From Dipylidium caninum (Eukaryota > Platyhelminthes > Cestoda > Cyclophyllidea > Dipylidiidae): a DNA stretch of 53,556 bases. The DNA lies in contig QEYB01000854.1 in the NCBI GenBank assembly GCA_017562135.1, positions 1 through 53,556 on the forward strand, in the 5' to 3' direction. This document shows positions 1 to 13,300 of this stretch, one piece after another. The notes under the pieces are model-generated. The model was given only the letters and a program-made list of their open reading frames with translations, did not search any database and was not told the origin of the DNA. Positions within the stretch are counted from its first letter, which is position 1. Each line of letters opens with the position of its first letter. The position numbers were made by a program, and so were the translations under genes.

Positions 1-3000
1 AGAAGAGAGATTTTCATCAACAATCGCGGCAATTTCTCCCCCCCTCGGCGGCGACGGGGCCTCACGTCTCCGATATCGGGGGCACGGAGGCGGCACTCGC
101 TCGTCCATCGCCGAAGGGGTCGACGTTTCACGCCATCTCGTGGTCAGTTTCGCTCGCGGCGGCGGTGGCGTCGAATGCGCTCCGCGGCTGAAGTTCGTCT
201 CTTCGCCGTGTGCCTGCAAGCGAGGCAGCTGGGCCGCGAGGCGTTTGTGTCCAGGTCCAGCTCACTTCAGATAATGGTTGTCCTCGGAGGTGTTGAGCCG
301 TTTCGTCCCGGGGGCGGGGGCAAGCAGGTTGATGGGGGCGTTTTGCCTTCCGCGCTCATTTTTTTTTTACGCTTGTGACGCCAGAGGCGGGCGGAATCCG
401 AGGTTTCCTTCCTTATTTGTGAAATGAAGGGCGTGGTGGTACAAAATTCCATAAATACCCAGCTAAACGCATAATTATTCATAAATTCTTCGAAAATGGG
501 CGAGGAATTCCATTCGCCGAGTCCGCCCGCTGATTGGACGGTTTTGCGGCGAAACCAATCAGAAAGGTGCCAGAACGCCATCTTCGCCAACGCAGTAGAC
601 ATTCGTGCGCCGTGCCAATGTCGCGAGGTTGGCGTGATTTTAGAAGGCACGCGTTATTTTTTTCACATCGAGTCCACGAAAACTCTCCTTGCCCTAAAAG
701 TTATCCGAAAGGGTGGCCAACGGTGAGGCAGGCGGACGAGGCCACATGGCGGATGTGGAAGAACGCGGTGCTTTGCATTTGATCTCCCACGCGTTGTGTG
801 AATAAACAAGGGCGCGAGAGTGTGCAAAGAGTCATGGACAGTACAGTGAACGCTGCGTAAGCCCCATAAAGCGTGGCGGGGGCAGCACGACTACGTCGCT
901 CGGCGGGTTTCACATCCGGAACGTCGGTCTCTCCGGGCGACAACCCCCGCTCGCTGAATGCACCGGGTGGCGTTCCCAGTGACGCACGATGGGGGTAAAA
1001 TAGGTGGGGCAGGTTGGTGGCGAAGGGTTGCGTGCACTGCGACGATCTGGGGCCTATTTTCCGCCTAAATTGCGTCCTATGCCGCCATCTATTGCGAGAG
1101 TGAGACGCACAGGACAGGCGGCTAACGCGAGGCCGGTGTTAGATGTCCTATTCTAAGTCTTGCCCCAGCTTTGGCAATCTTTAGTGCTCTTCTGAGGCTG
1201 CAGGAGCTCCTAGGCCTGCTTTTCCGGCCTGTCCCGCTCAGTTTTTGTCCCAAAGCTCGTCTGAACCTCGCGCTTCCTGCGTCCGCCACCAGCTTGCTTC
1301 TGGCGGGGCGTGATCGCCTCACTCGAGCTCGGGTTGAGTGATGCCAAGCCGAGTCGGGCGGAGACTGAGCGACGAGGTCCGGGGCGCCTTGCAGTACAAC
1401 GGGGCGGACCAGCTGGGGGGAGGGGGTGGTGTGGGGGTTGGGGGAATTGAGGGGGAGGACAAGAGTCGAGGCGGCGGGTTGTATACGAAGTCGCACGCCA
1501 CGGACATCGCTGCCCGGCGTATGCTTCGGTCCTTACCATGAAAATAACTCGAACAATGTTTTCTGCGTCAAAACAAGCGCACTCGCCTCTTGTTTTTTTC
1601 TGCCTGCTATTATCCACTGCTGCTGCTAAAACAGAGAACACGAGGAGTGTTTACTGGCTCGAGTACAAGGCCAAAAAGCCAGTTACCGGTCAAAAGAGTT
1701 TAATTGCCAACCTGGCAGGTCGGAGGTTTGAGGGGAACCAAAAAGGAAGGCATTTAAAGAAGTTTTTTCCGCTTCAAGGTCATCCACAGCAATAGGTCAG
1801 AGGACGCGGAGAGAAAACTTTTGTCCGTGTTGAGGCACTGGGGAGCCGCCACAGAGCGGTGTGAAGAGGCGTCTGAATGCATGGAATCAAAAAGTATTGC
1901 GAAACGGACGACTAGGGAGGCTCGTCGCACAAGAGCGAGACTTGTGCGTTTGTTTCAATCTCGAGGGGTCAGGGACAACGTTGTCCTCCAAGAGGGGCGT
2001 GCCCTCAAGCCCTCTCTCTAGCCTGCAGCTCAACGCGGCTACTCCCTTTGCCTACTGGCTTGGGAGAAAAATTTGAGAGGAGACTAGAGATAAGAAGCAA
2101 AGGGGCCTTTTACCATCCTGGGCCTCGTCCCGCTGCGCAGAGCGGAATGCACGCCTGTGCGGGAGCTCCAGCGCCTCTTCGACTGGCGGCGGAGTGGCGT
2201 CGCAGTCGCGGCCAGGCGGAGGCAAGGTGTGACGTGGGAACAGTGGGGCAAGAAAAAGTCCTCAAGTTGGCTTCTTTTGGCGTGGGCGCCAGCGGTTGGG
2301 CAGCCGGTAACGGGGAACGGCGGCCATTCGCTTAACGCCCGCCTCCGGCCGGCGCGTTGGGGTTTGGGCTCTCGACTTTAAAGCATAAAAAAGCTGTAAC
2401 TCGTGGTGCTTAATTTGCTTTAGCCGCTCGTAAATCACAGAATGGCTTCTTTTGGCGGAGTGGCCGAAGCACCCGGCGCGTGGGACGCCAAACTCGCGCA
2501 CACAACGAAACACGCACAACGTGGGGGGGGGAGGGAGGGGGAGAGGGGGGAGAGCGGGAGAAAAAGGTAAAAATATCGCACTGGGTGGCGCTGGGCTTGT
2601 GCAATACCTCGGTGGGGACAGAGCACGGGGAGGGGGGCTGGCGGGGGGGGGAGGGTAGGCGTGGTCCGCTGCGAGGACTCAAGACGCGTGTTCCCCCCCG
2701 TCCACCGAAAGCCCGATTTTCACGTCCGGAGACGGGGCCAAAAGATGGCCTGCCGGCGAGTGTTGACGACGAAGTGGCCGAATGTCCTCGGCAGTGAGTG
2801 TGGCCGGAGGTCGTGGGCGCGCGGCGGGGCGGGGCGGGGCGGTGTTTTGCGTCGGCCTGACGAGAGTGAGGGCAGATGAGGGGGGCCGCGGTGGGGGGTC
2901 ACTCGCCGGAACTAAGGCGCGCGGGAGTCTTCGGGCTCCCGGCGGAGGCGGGCGCGCGGGTGGGCGGTGGGGGGTCGGTCAGAACGACGAGCGGTGTGGG

Positions 3001-4681
3001 CGCCGCGCGGGGGCCTTGGCATTTCCCGGCGGCCGATGTTGTGGGCGACAACAGCGCACGGACAGCCGCCCGGGTCGAGGGGGGGTCAGACAACATCGCC
3101 AAAGCACGCGGAACGGGCATTTCACGGCGGCTCGAGTGGGCGTGGAGGTTGCGTCGGCCAAGCATTACGGAATGGTGCGAATGCGACATAGCGAGGAAGG
3201 AGGCGTCGGCTCGTGGAGCCAACGGTGATGTGGCCGCGGCCGGACGGCTCCGTGCGGCGCCGAAGGAGGGTTGTTGCGGGGAGGTTTGGCGTCTCCGATA
3301 GTGTTTCGTACGACTGCAGCAAAGCAGCAAGCGAGTAATCGACCGGAAGGAGACGAGCGTCGGCCGCCGTCTTGAGGCGCCGCAAGTCAGGCGGCGATCG
3401 TGTCGCGGTGTTGGGCGGTCGGTGGAATGCGGCCAGCGAACGTCGCCGTTCCACTGGACGGGACGAGGGCGGGACTGCACGCCTAGACGCGAGACGCGGC
3501 GCCGGAACGGGCGTCAGGTCTCCTGCTCGGCCAGCACTCTGGCCAGTGCGAATGCTACTCGGACGGGGCTGATCGGGGCCGGTCGCCTCGCCTCGTCTCG
3601 TCATCTCGCTCGCCTCGCGCATCCGAGACCTAGGGGTGGCGCGCGACGGCAGAGTGTGGGACGAGACGGAGCGGGCCGTCGCCACCCGCGCAGTCTGCAC
3701 CCAAGACGGCAACCGGCGCACCGCGCTCGTGGAACGACCATTTGCCCGCACGCAGTTCCGCCGGTATCGCCAAGCATCAGCATCCGCGCGCGTCGCCCTC
3801 GACGCGGCGCTTTCCACGAACAGCGACGCGACGAGGTCAAGTCCGCGTGCGTCCTTGCCACCACCGGTTGAGCCCTTCAGCGCAGGCCAGCGCGGCTGCC
3901 CTCCGGGTCCCCCCCCCCCCACGCAATGCTTTGCGCCAACCCGGTGGACTTCGAACACACGTCCCAACCATCGCCCGAGCGAACGCCGCCGCCTCGAACC
4001 TCGCCGCGCGCACCGTTGTCGCCGAGGCGACACACGCCGACGATCGCAGGAGCGGGCTTCCATCTCGCGCCGCCAGCCACTTCGAGTCCTCGGGCGCCCT
4101 CCTCCATTCGCACGCACTCCGTACCTCCCACGCGCCGCCTCCCGCCGCCCACATTCCTTGACTCGGCGTCCACCACCCCGAGAACGCCAAACACCGCATC
4201 GGCCGACGCGGGGGCGAGCGCGCCACTTCCGCCCCCAACCGCGCCCCCGACGCCTTTTCCACCGTCACAAAGGAGCGCGTCGTCCAGCCGTCGACGAAGG
4301 ACGCGTTCCAATCGCCAACGGTGCACTGAGTTCGGCACAACAATCCTCAGGCCACACACCCGAAAACAGCCCGCTAAAGCTGGCGCGGCGGGGCACCAGG
4401 CCTGCCACACCGATCCCTCCGCACCTATCGCGGTCTGCGTCCTGCGCGCACCCCGCCCTTCGATACGCGGTCACCAGAAGCTTGCTGTGCACCGCAGGAT
4501 TGGTCGCTTCGCCTGAACGACCAAATAGCGAGGAGTGACGCGGAGGGGAACCCGGGATTTGGGATTCTCAGTTTTACATAAGGGAACTCTTTGCCTCCCG
4601 CCAACTCGCGTTCGGTGTTAACGGGATTGCTGCAGTTGTCGTTGGTGGGATTTGGACTTTCGCTTTCGTGGACGTCTGCCA
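1..4681. other. GC-rich, CpG-rich region without a supportable gene
   Basis: This stretch is very rich in G, C and CpG, most strongly at about 2.7-4.5 kb. The long open frames here overlap one another on both strands and have arginine/proline/alanine-rich low-complexity translations, as expected for chance frames in GC-rich DNA. I see no domain motif, no chain of exons with compatible phases, and no poly(A) signal tied to a frame. It could hold the promoter or 5' untranslated exons of the calponin gene that starts at 4682, or distal parts of a gene to the left. A short ATG-to-GTGAGT segment at about 2744-2793 could be a 5' exon but nothing confirms it. Confidence 0.5.
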
Positions 4682-7546
4682 ATGAGCGACCTCAATGGTG
4701 AAAACCTACTCGGATTCCAGTGCTATCTGCGTGTAAGTAACCCCTTTTGTCGTCTTCGCCAGATACGCCGGAAAGTGTATGAAAAGTGTGAAGAACAATA
4801 AAAATTGCATGAGCAAATAGTTTAGACGCCAACATGAGCACACTCAATTCAATAAATAGCCTCGAAGATGATTGGTTTCTTATCCACGAACTGGTTTTAA
4901 CACGCGAATCGGCCTTGATAATTTTATTCTCTTTACCTACCTAGATTAATTTCGTAGGCATTTTCAAGAGGTTTATATATTTATTTTGAGTATCGTTTAA
5001 TTTATGTCCTGCTGGAAAAGCCTTCTTACCGGATTCCTCTACATGTAATTAACGTGCATATTCTCAAAGTAGTCGTTGCTTGCGCAGTTCTATCATTAAT
5101 GAGTTTTAAATGTTATTGCAAAAGTCGAGATTTTTTAAGCTGCCCACTTTTATCAGCAAATACACTCCCGATACGGAGAAATAGTATTTTCTGCTCTTTT
5201 TCTTCTTGCGCAATTCGCACGTTTTAGTTAACTCTGTTTCGTAACTAGGTATGTTCATGTTTGTGTCTCTCTGTACAAACATCAGCAACGACCGTAACGG
5301 CACTGATATCATTCAGCTATTAACGCATGGCACTACAGAACATCCGAGACATTCTACCCGTTTTGAGACGAAGAGAAGAAAATCCACTATAGCATGTTTA
5401 TTAAGTAATTAGTGAGCATGCCAGTTGTCTGTATGTCTTGCGTGTGTGTGTGTGTGTGTGTATGTGTGTGTGTCTGTTTGTGTGTAGAAGCTTCCCTCAT
5501 CCTTGGGTTATAAAATCTATGGGGCGAAGGCATCTGCGCCAACCTCTCTCCACCATTTGCCCACTTTCAGCTCAACAGTCGGTATGACAACAACGCGGAA
5601 CAGGAGGTTGTCCAGTGGATTAGTCAACTCGTCGGTGAGAGCGTCCTCTCGGCCGTGAGAAACGTTCAACGCAGCCTTAAGGATGGAAAAATCCTCGTGA
5701 GGTTTAGTCAACCGCCACATCCGCTCACGCGTAGTTTTGTTTCGCCTCAGCCTTCCACCCGGTGTTCTCAGCCGCCTCACAGACTTGATGGACGTCGGAC
5801 TGCCCTCCGACGTAGCCGTTGTGAAAAAATTAAAATATATCTGTTTTGTCTGCATGCTAAAATGACTTGACTGAATGTCTTCCGCCGTGGAACCGCGTTT
5901 CAGACTCATCAATGCGTCTACGAGCGCACGCCCGCAGCTTCCGCCGGCGGCTCAAAACGTGCGTCTTCCGCTGAAGCCGAACAACAATGAGCGCCCCCTT
6001 CAAACAGGTAGGATTTCTGGCCCTCGCGAGCTCCTCCTCCCGCCTCGCGGCTGGTGCCGCCCTAAGTGCATGTGTTCTGCCCTCGCAGATGGAGAATATC
6101 CAAATCTTCTTGGACGCCGCGGAAGCTATGGTGTGCCGAAGACGAGTCTCTTCCAAACCGTCGACCTCTACGAGTCGAGAAACATGTCGCAGGTCATCAA
6201 CGCCATCATGCAACTGGGAACGGAGGTGCGTTTTGACCTCGTCGCCCCTTCCACCTCTTCACCCCTTCCACCCCAGAGTGCTTGGGTAGTGACGCCGTCG
6301 CGTCGTGTTTCAGTGCCAGCGGAACGGATTCCAGGGCCCGACCTGCGGACCTCGGCCGACCAACAAGCAGCAGCGCCAGTGGACGGAGCAGCAGCTGCGT
6401 GCCACGAGGGCATCGTCTGCCTCCAGTCAGGCACCAACAAGTTCGCCTCGCAGAAGGGAATGACCTTCGGCGGAGTCCGCCACGCCGCCGACATCAAGGC
6501 GGACGACATGAGCCTCGAAAGTAAGCCGCCGGCCGCTCGGCCGCGACGACCGCGTTGAGTGGTTTGGCCCTCGGCCGGCCCGCTGACTGGCCGCCCGCGA
6601 GGCGACCGAGGGCATTTTGGGGCAAAAGGGGTCGGGGCCAGGGCGGCCGAGAGTCGGACGCGAAACTCAGCCAATGCTGCGGCGTTTCCCTTCCAGGTCA
6701 GGGCATTTGCAGTCTGCAGATGGGCACCAACAAGTTCGCCTCGCAGAAGGGATGTCCTTCGGCACGGTGCGTCACATCGCGGACATCCGCTGCGACGACG
6801 TCACGAAGGAGGGGCAGGGCATCATCACCCTCCAAATGGGCACCAACCAGTGCGCCTCGCAGAAGGTACGTCGCCCCACCCCCACCCCCACCTCCCCCTC
6901 CTCTCCCCACCTCCGCCCGCTCTGATCCCGCGCCCCTGCTGCCTCGCGCTTCGCCGTGGGCCTCGTCGGTTTCGCCCGCAGGAGCGAGGCGGAGGCGGCT
7001 CCCCGCGCCGCCCCTGAATGGCACTTCTCGGAGACGCGCCTCTCGACGCTCGGAGGACGCGGCGACGGGGCCAGAGACGGCGGTTCCGTGTCCCGGCGCG
7101 GCGGAAGTGCCCACGAAGCGGTCGCTGGCAGCGGAGGCGTCCCTCCGGGCGGTCGGTCGGTCGGTCGGTCGGGCGGGCGGGCGGGCGGGCGGGCGGGTGG
7201 CCGCGGAGGGAAAAGGCGGTGCGCCAACCCGCCTCACGTCCGCGTCTCTTGCGCAGGGCATGTCGATGGGCGGCGTGCGTCACGGCGCGGACATCCGCTG
7301 CGACAACATGTCCCGCGAGGGCCAGTCGACCATCACGCTGCAGTACGGGACGAACAAGTTCGCCACGCAGGCGGGCATGACGTCGATCGGCGCGGTGCGC
7401 CACATCGCCGACATCCGCGTGGGCAACATGTCCAACGAGGCGCCTCGCACTTGGGCCTGCAGATGGGCCTCGGGGCGAAGCAGGGCGCCAGCCAGGCGGG
7501 GATGACCTCGTTCGGCGCTATTCGCGGCATCAACGACACCCGCTGA
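4682..7546 (+). CDS. Calponin with CH domain and five calponin (CLIK) repeats
   Basis: Actin-binding cytoskeletal protein; calponins stabilise actin filaments and modulate contraction in muscle. Proposed exons: 4682-4732, 5571-5701, 5904-6007, 6089-6225, 6314-6520, 6697-6865 and 7257-7546, all with GT..AG introns and matching phases, giving about 363 residues. The N-terminal part is a single calponin-homology domain (motifs EQEVVQWI, KDGKILVRLIN, FKQMENIQIFL, YGVPKTSLFQTVDL). The C-terminal half has five calponin repeats of the form LQMGTNKFASQKGM followed by VRHIADIR; the last ends with GINDTR and TGA. Vertebrate calponins have three repeats, so this is the longer invertebrate type. The reading frame breaks by one base near 5995 (extra C), 6125 (missing T), 6405, 6752 (missing G) and 7440 (missing G), each between well-conserved segments, so sequencing error is more likely than a pseudogene. 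The start codon rests on the in-phase first exon MSDLNGENLLGF, which is less conserved and therefore less certain than the rest. Confidence 0.9.
5440..5486. repeat. (GT)n microsatellite
   Basis: A GT dinucleotide run, interrupted by TATG and CTGTTT, lies in the first intron of the calponin gene, about 85 bases before the second exon. Confidence 0.9.
7145..7199. repeat. (GGTC)n/(GGGC)n tetranucleotide repeat
   Basis: About five GGTC units run into six GGGC units, in the last intron of the calponin gene just upstream of exon 7. The high-arginine/glycine frames across it are products of the repeat. Confidence 0.9.
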
Positions 7547-10376
7547 GGCGACTGCGCGCGGGGCCGCGTTTCTCTTTCGCTCTCTCTCGTCTTCGTTTCT
7601 CCGCCTCGTCCTCGTCCTTCTCCGTCTCCCTCCCTCTCCTGCTCCTCCTCCTCTTCGCGCTCTCTCGCTCCCTCTCCCCTTTATCGCACTGTTATCTCGC
7701 AGCCGCAGCCGTACCCGCCCCTCCACCGCACCTCCCTTTCGGACGTCCACACACAGCTAAATTTATTTCTCCCGGCCCCCCGTCCCGTCCCGTCCCGCCC
7801 ACCTTTCCTCATTTCCGTTTCTTCTCCCCTCTGCTCCCGCCTCCCCCCCACCCTCTCCGGCCCTTGACGCTATTTATCGAAGCTTCGCAACCCACGTCCT
7901 CGTCCCCCCTCCGCATCAACGCCGTTAAGTGGACGTTTAGTGCCGTTGACACCGACTGTTCATGTCTTTGTTTGGCTGTTGACCTGACAAATTCGTCTTC
8001 CGCGTTTTCTCCGGGTCTCGGGGTGACTTTGCTCGGCTGTCTGGGCGAAAAGGTGGCCATATGGGCGGGTTAAGTGAGGGCCGGGACGAGTCGGGCGCGC
8101 ATGCTACTTAAATGGCCGCGAGTAGCACGCACGTCGGGTCGGTGGGTTTGTGACGGCGCTGCGTGGGAGGGCAAAAATGGCCAAAATTTGCCAGAGAGTT
8201 GGACGAGATTGAGGCGGACACGGCTGGTGTTTGCGCACTCGATGGCAAAGGAGGCGGGCAGAGTCGTGCCGGCCGACGCCTCCGGCGTCCTCGGGGCGGG
8301 GAGCGGAGGAGATGAGTGCCGACAGCAGTGTTGGCCAAGGAGGCCGGCGGTGGGCGGTGGCCGAAGGGCGACGAGGACACCGGACGTGAGCGTGGGACTC
8401 GTCGCGTCGAATGCGCCCCTGAAGTGTCGCTGCGCCGAGATGATGACGCTGCTGCGTCGCTGTGGCCTTTGTAGCAACGGGGCTGCGGGCTTTGGGAGGT
8501 GCGCAGCCCTCCGGCGGAAGACTTACGCCTCCTCCGACGGGACCGAGGGCGTCGCCTCGGCCGAACATAGCGCAAATTGTTTCTCGCGGTCTGCCGCGGC
8601 GGCGTCGGGGGGTCGCGTCTTGGCCTCGGCAGTCGTCCGCGCTGCTGCGCTTCATGCTGCCGAGCGCTGTTCCTTGTGGCCCATCGGGAAGCGTCGGGGA
8701 GAAGCAGTGCGGCCGTGCAGAAGCGTGGTTGGTGCCTCTCCACCGTCTCACACGCGGCTGTTTATTTTTGGAACACCTCCGCCGCAAGAGAACAGCGGCT
8801 GAGTGGACGGAGGGGAAGACGCGGACACTGTGAGGCGGACGGACGCAGCGCCCCGCAGCCTCGCGACGTCACGCGCCAGCCGCTGCGGACGCGCAGCCCT
8901 CGGCCACCGCGGGAACGCGGCCGGTGGGTCGGCGGCGAAGAGGCGAGAGTGCAGAAGTGCGTCGCCGTCCACTGCCACGGGCGGAGCTGTCGGCACCGTT
9001 AAGTGCCGACTGGTGGGCGGCGACTCGCCGGCAACGCATCTCGACCGAAAAGGCGCTTAAAGTAGCGGAAGCGGGCAGAAGCCGAAGCCTGCGCCTTCGA
9101 CCAGTGCTGTGGTGGACCCACTGACTGACACGTCTTCACGTCGCCCCCCCCGCGTCGCTTCGCCTTGACATTCACACAACGTCTCGGCGCTCAGCGCAGC
9201 TGCCCTCCTCCGCCGTGCAGCGGACGGACGCTGTTAGTTCCGCCAACTCCACGACTGGCGCCATTTTTCGTGGAGGGCACCATCGCTTTGACGATTCCCT
9301 GATTTTCCTCTGTCCTATTGCTGACTCGTCTCATCTAGCTCTTTTCCATTATAGCATTTCTTTCCTTTGCATTGTTTCCTACATCTGTCCGCAGGCAAAT
9401 AATCGAGAAGCATATGTAGTCCAGATGTTTTTGCGATAGCACCAATGGTAATAACATGAAAATTGACTCCGGGTGCATCGCGATAGCCGAAAAATAGCAG
9501 CTACCATGACTTCCAGGCGTCCGCTACAAGAATTCATTGGGGATAACATTTCATGGCCTTCAGGAAACGTTTGAATCACTTTTAAAAGGGAATTCGAAAT
9601 TGTCGCGGATGCAAAGTACCAAAGCTTGGGCGAAATCCTCCAGTGGGGAATAAAGGGTTTTTTTTTAACATAATGCCATAATATCAAGATGTGGCCGTAA
9701 AAATTAGTCTGTTTCATTACTCGAAGACCGATTCTGCCGATGAGAAAGCCGCTAAAGTGTGTAAATTTGGGAAGACTATTTGTTGCGCTTGGGTTTTGTG
9801 TGATGTAATGAACTGAATACATGAGTTTGGCTAAGACCGCTGCTTGGTCTTCATTTTCTTGTATTCCTTTTTGGCATTTAAGGGTGTGGGATTTGCTGAA
9901 ACTCTGCCCTTCCTTCACAAGGTAGAAGAACCCTTTAAATTAATAAATTCATTAAATATCAGGCCAATAGCACTCAACTCATGTTACTAGCCCAAACCTG
10001 AAGAACGAACTGTTCAAAGTCAGTATACTTTAAAGGCCGATTTGATGTCGTGCGGGTGTTGAAACATTGATGTTTACTTTGCGTAATGCGCATTTCTGCA
10101 AAGTAAAGTTCGTCCATGAATTTTTTGCTCCTCAAACGAGAGAAAAATTTAGAATCTTAGCTAGTTGGTTCAATATGGACAACGACTAAACAGACCGACA
10201 CCTTAACGTCTGCGGCGCTTAAACTATATAAAAATAAACGTAACGACACGTTGTGCGCAGTGTGTTTTAGTTTACAAATATAATTTTATAACTTATTAGA
10301 TTAAATAACTGAGCTGCGTTGGTAAAAGGGCCCACAAGACCTGCGCGCGCAAAGTGTATCTGTATTCCTCTGAGAG
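7547..10376. other. Intergenic region between calponin and STAM
   Basis: From 7547 to about 9.2 kb the DNA is GC-rich, with pyrimidine-rich tracts at 7570-7860 that probably belong to the calponin 3' untranslated region. From 9.25 kb on it becomes AT-rich. The one long frame is a 179-codon minus-strand ORF at 9379-9918. It has no motif I recognise, no splice partner and an unremarkable composition, so I do not call it a gene. Nothing else here is supportable. Confidence 0.5.
10222..10234 (+). promoter_or_regulatory. TATA-like element upstream of STAM
   Basis: The sequence ACTATATAAAAAT lies about 145 bases upstream of the STAM start codon in AT-rich DNA. The spacing would allow a 5' untranslated region of roughly 110-120 bases. 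Position and sequence are the only evidence. Confidence 0.3.
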
Positions 10377-13300
10377 ATGGAGGCGGCGATCGGTAAGTCG
10401 TTCGCAGTTTCTATGAATTCTTGCAGATAGATGTTGCGATCTCAAAACGTTGGATGACAACTGGTCGGAGATCCTAAACATCGCCGACACGTATGCAGTT
10501 GCGCAGTAAGTTTCCGGTTATCTCTTCAACCCTAGGCCGAAAAAAATGTCTCAAGTGCATTACAGGCAAAATCTTTCAGCCCAATCCAAACATTTCTCTG
10601 AAGGCAATAACGGTATTACGATCTATTATTTGTCAAGTATTACTGTAGCTGCTTGATGCATGTGTTAAAAATGCCGGCAATACATTCGCCCGCGAACTGT
10701 CGTCGAAAGACTTCGTCAGTAATTTTAAGCAGAAATACCCTGTAAGATTTTTGGCTCGGTTTCTAACACGTACGTTTTCAGAAACTTCAGGAAAAGCCTC
10801 GGATGAAACTCCTTGAACTCACAAGACAATGGGCTAATGATTATAAAAGTAACCCGGGAGTTTAAGTAAGCCTCTTTTCATATTTATTTTTGTAGTCTAT
10901 TGACAACTATATATACATGTGGGTCCAGCACGAATATCCACATGATATCACTGCCTTAAAGACTACACAAAATGTGAGTTGCTTATAATTTTTTGATTTC
11001 CTTGCACTGTCTATGGTAGCCTAATTTAACGGCAATTCCTAGATTGCTAAAAAATTGCAAAAGAAGGCCGTTGATCGGGATCTTCGCGCTAAGGAAGAGG
11101 AAGACATTGCAAAAGGTTCGTGGCCCATTTATTATTTCCTGGCGTTTCGCTACTTTTATTTTCTCCTCAATTATATTTTTTTATCGACACTTATATCTAA
11201 TTGTGCCTTAATTATAATATACTGGTGCAAATATTGCCTAGATGTCAATTTTATCTGTTTGAATTATTGGCTTAAGGTTTGGTTTTTATCCTGAAAGTGG
11301 CCAGGTTGCATGTACATCCCATCAGCCCCATTTGCGACAACTGACATTTTTTAAAAGCTTTTGCTAACTGTTCTTTAAGGCCCTAAGTAGCCTGTTGTTA
11401 ACGCCCTTAATTTTGTTTGCCTTTCCACTTTTTGATCTCTCAAATAAAGTCGTTTCGTCTGTTACCCTCGCTTTCCCTCGATTCCAATTTACCCTCCATA
11501 CCGTTGTTCCGAAAGTGAATGACACTCTTGCCACTTCATTGTGAATTTCTAAGTGCGCTTTATTCGGTCCGCCCTCAAACAATTTTTTGGTCGCGCAACG
11601 ATGTTACTGACATTTCCTTCTTTTCCCCTTAAAGTTCACTCAGTTTGACGTCATAATGCAATTGAATGATTGCATTTGAAGCTACAATCCTGTGTATCGC
11701 AAAAATACCCTCTGATCAGTTCATTCTACGTTATCCTTACTGTCACCGCTTAGTCTTCCAACAATTTTGATTTGGTCTGCCACCCAACCCACGTATTTCA
11801 CACTTTTCGTCAGTACTGCTTCGAGTTTATCTGTCACTGCCTGCGGGGTTTGTTTCGCTGAGTTAACTTCTACCTCATTCTGAGGCCGTAGTAGTGATGA
11901 AAAAATGGGTGGGGGAATCACGTGGCCTCGCAAGACCGCCAAACAAGATTATAACGTCGATGTGGTATGGTGTTCCCCTGTCTTTTTCTCTGAATACGGA
12001 TTGTGTCAAACTGATGCATTGAGAATACCTTTTTCCTCCTCGAAACTTCGTCTACGAGGCAATCACAATTACGGTTTTTAATGGTGAGTCTACCAGCTAC
12101 AAAATAACCTCTGCTTCTCTCTCAATTTCTCGTTTAGCGATAGCCCTCTCTTTGAATGATACTAAAAATTCTGCCTCGCAAAACCAGCAGACAGGAAAAC
12201 CGGAACCTTCATCATCATCAACTTATCCCTCGGTTCATTTTCCTCCCGCCGCCGTTAACGGAAAGGAAGAGCTGGGTTGTGTCCGCGCTCTATTCGATTT
12301 CGAGGCGGCGGAGGACAACGAGCTTACTTTCAAAGCCGGAGATATCATCACCTTAATGGACGACTCCGATCCAAACTGGTGGAAGGGGAGCAACCACAAT
12401 GGGGAGGGTCTCTTTCCCGCCCAATTCGTTTCGCGTGATCTGAACAGCGGTGGAAACGAGGCAGAAGTTTTGAATAAGCGGGAGAAGGTGGAGCCAGTGA
12501 CTTCTCAAAAGCCGGTGAGAATTGATCCCCAACTGGTGGACAATTGTCTGGAGATGCTGGGAGACGCGGACACGACCGGGGTGGCGCGTCCGACCCCGAG
12601 GATCTGCCCGTAATGGAGCAGCAGTGTCGAGACATGGAACCGCTGATTGAGGCGGAATTGGAAGGCGTCTACACCCGCATTAGTGAGGTGGATGCGCTCA
12701 AGCAGAGGCTGGCGGAGGCACTGAACCAATATCACGAGCTCGTGACGAATAGGGCGATGACCGCTCAGCCACAGCCTCCGCCGCAGGTGTTTCAACCGAC
12801 GACAACGACGACGTCCTCGACATTTGCCAATCCTGCTTTCAATTCACCCGCCCAGGTGAGTGTGGCGTTGAAAAGAAAAGTGTGACCTGATCGTATTCGG
12901 CCCCCCCGCCATGTCATCCTTCCGCCATCCTCGCCGTTTTGGCCCCCGTCCTGGTTGTCACCTTCCGTGCGGAGGTCGAAATTAGGCCAAACATTTGTCT
13001 TAATGCTTGGACTTGAACTTTTCACTTCACTCATTCACCGGTATGCTGTGACAGTATTCGAGGCGCTCTCCTTCGCATTTTTACTTATGCAGTGTTTTTC
13101 TATTATTTGTTGAGAGAGCTTTTTCCGTCATTATCATCGTTGTCTCCCCACTTCTGTAAACTGTCTGTTTAGGCGTAGTTTTTCGCCTTGGGTCGGAATA
13201 AGTCCTCCAGACTAGTCGTCCTCTTTAGCATTCACATTAGTGAGGCTATTTTTTTTTCCAAATCCGCATCCACCACGAGTCGAATCGTGCAAGTTCGTCC

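Noticed and set aside
3122..4538. Open frames of up to 331 codons on both strands in the GC-rich left part
   Set aside because: They overlap each other in several frames, are dominated by Arg/Pro/Ala/Ser and have no motif or exon context, as expected where stop codons are rare because of base composition.
9379..9918. A 179-codon minus-strand ORF in the calponin-STAM gap
   Set aside because: It is the longest frame in AT-rich DNA here and tempting as a gene or element remnant, but no known motif, repeat ends or exon partners were found.
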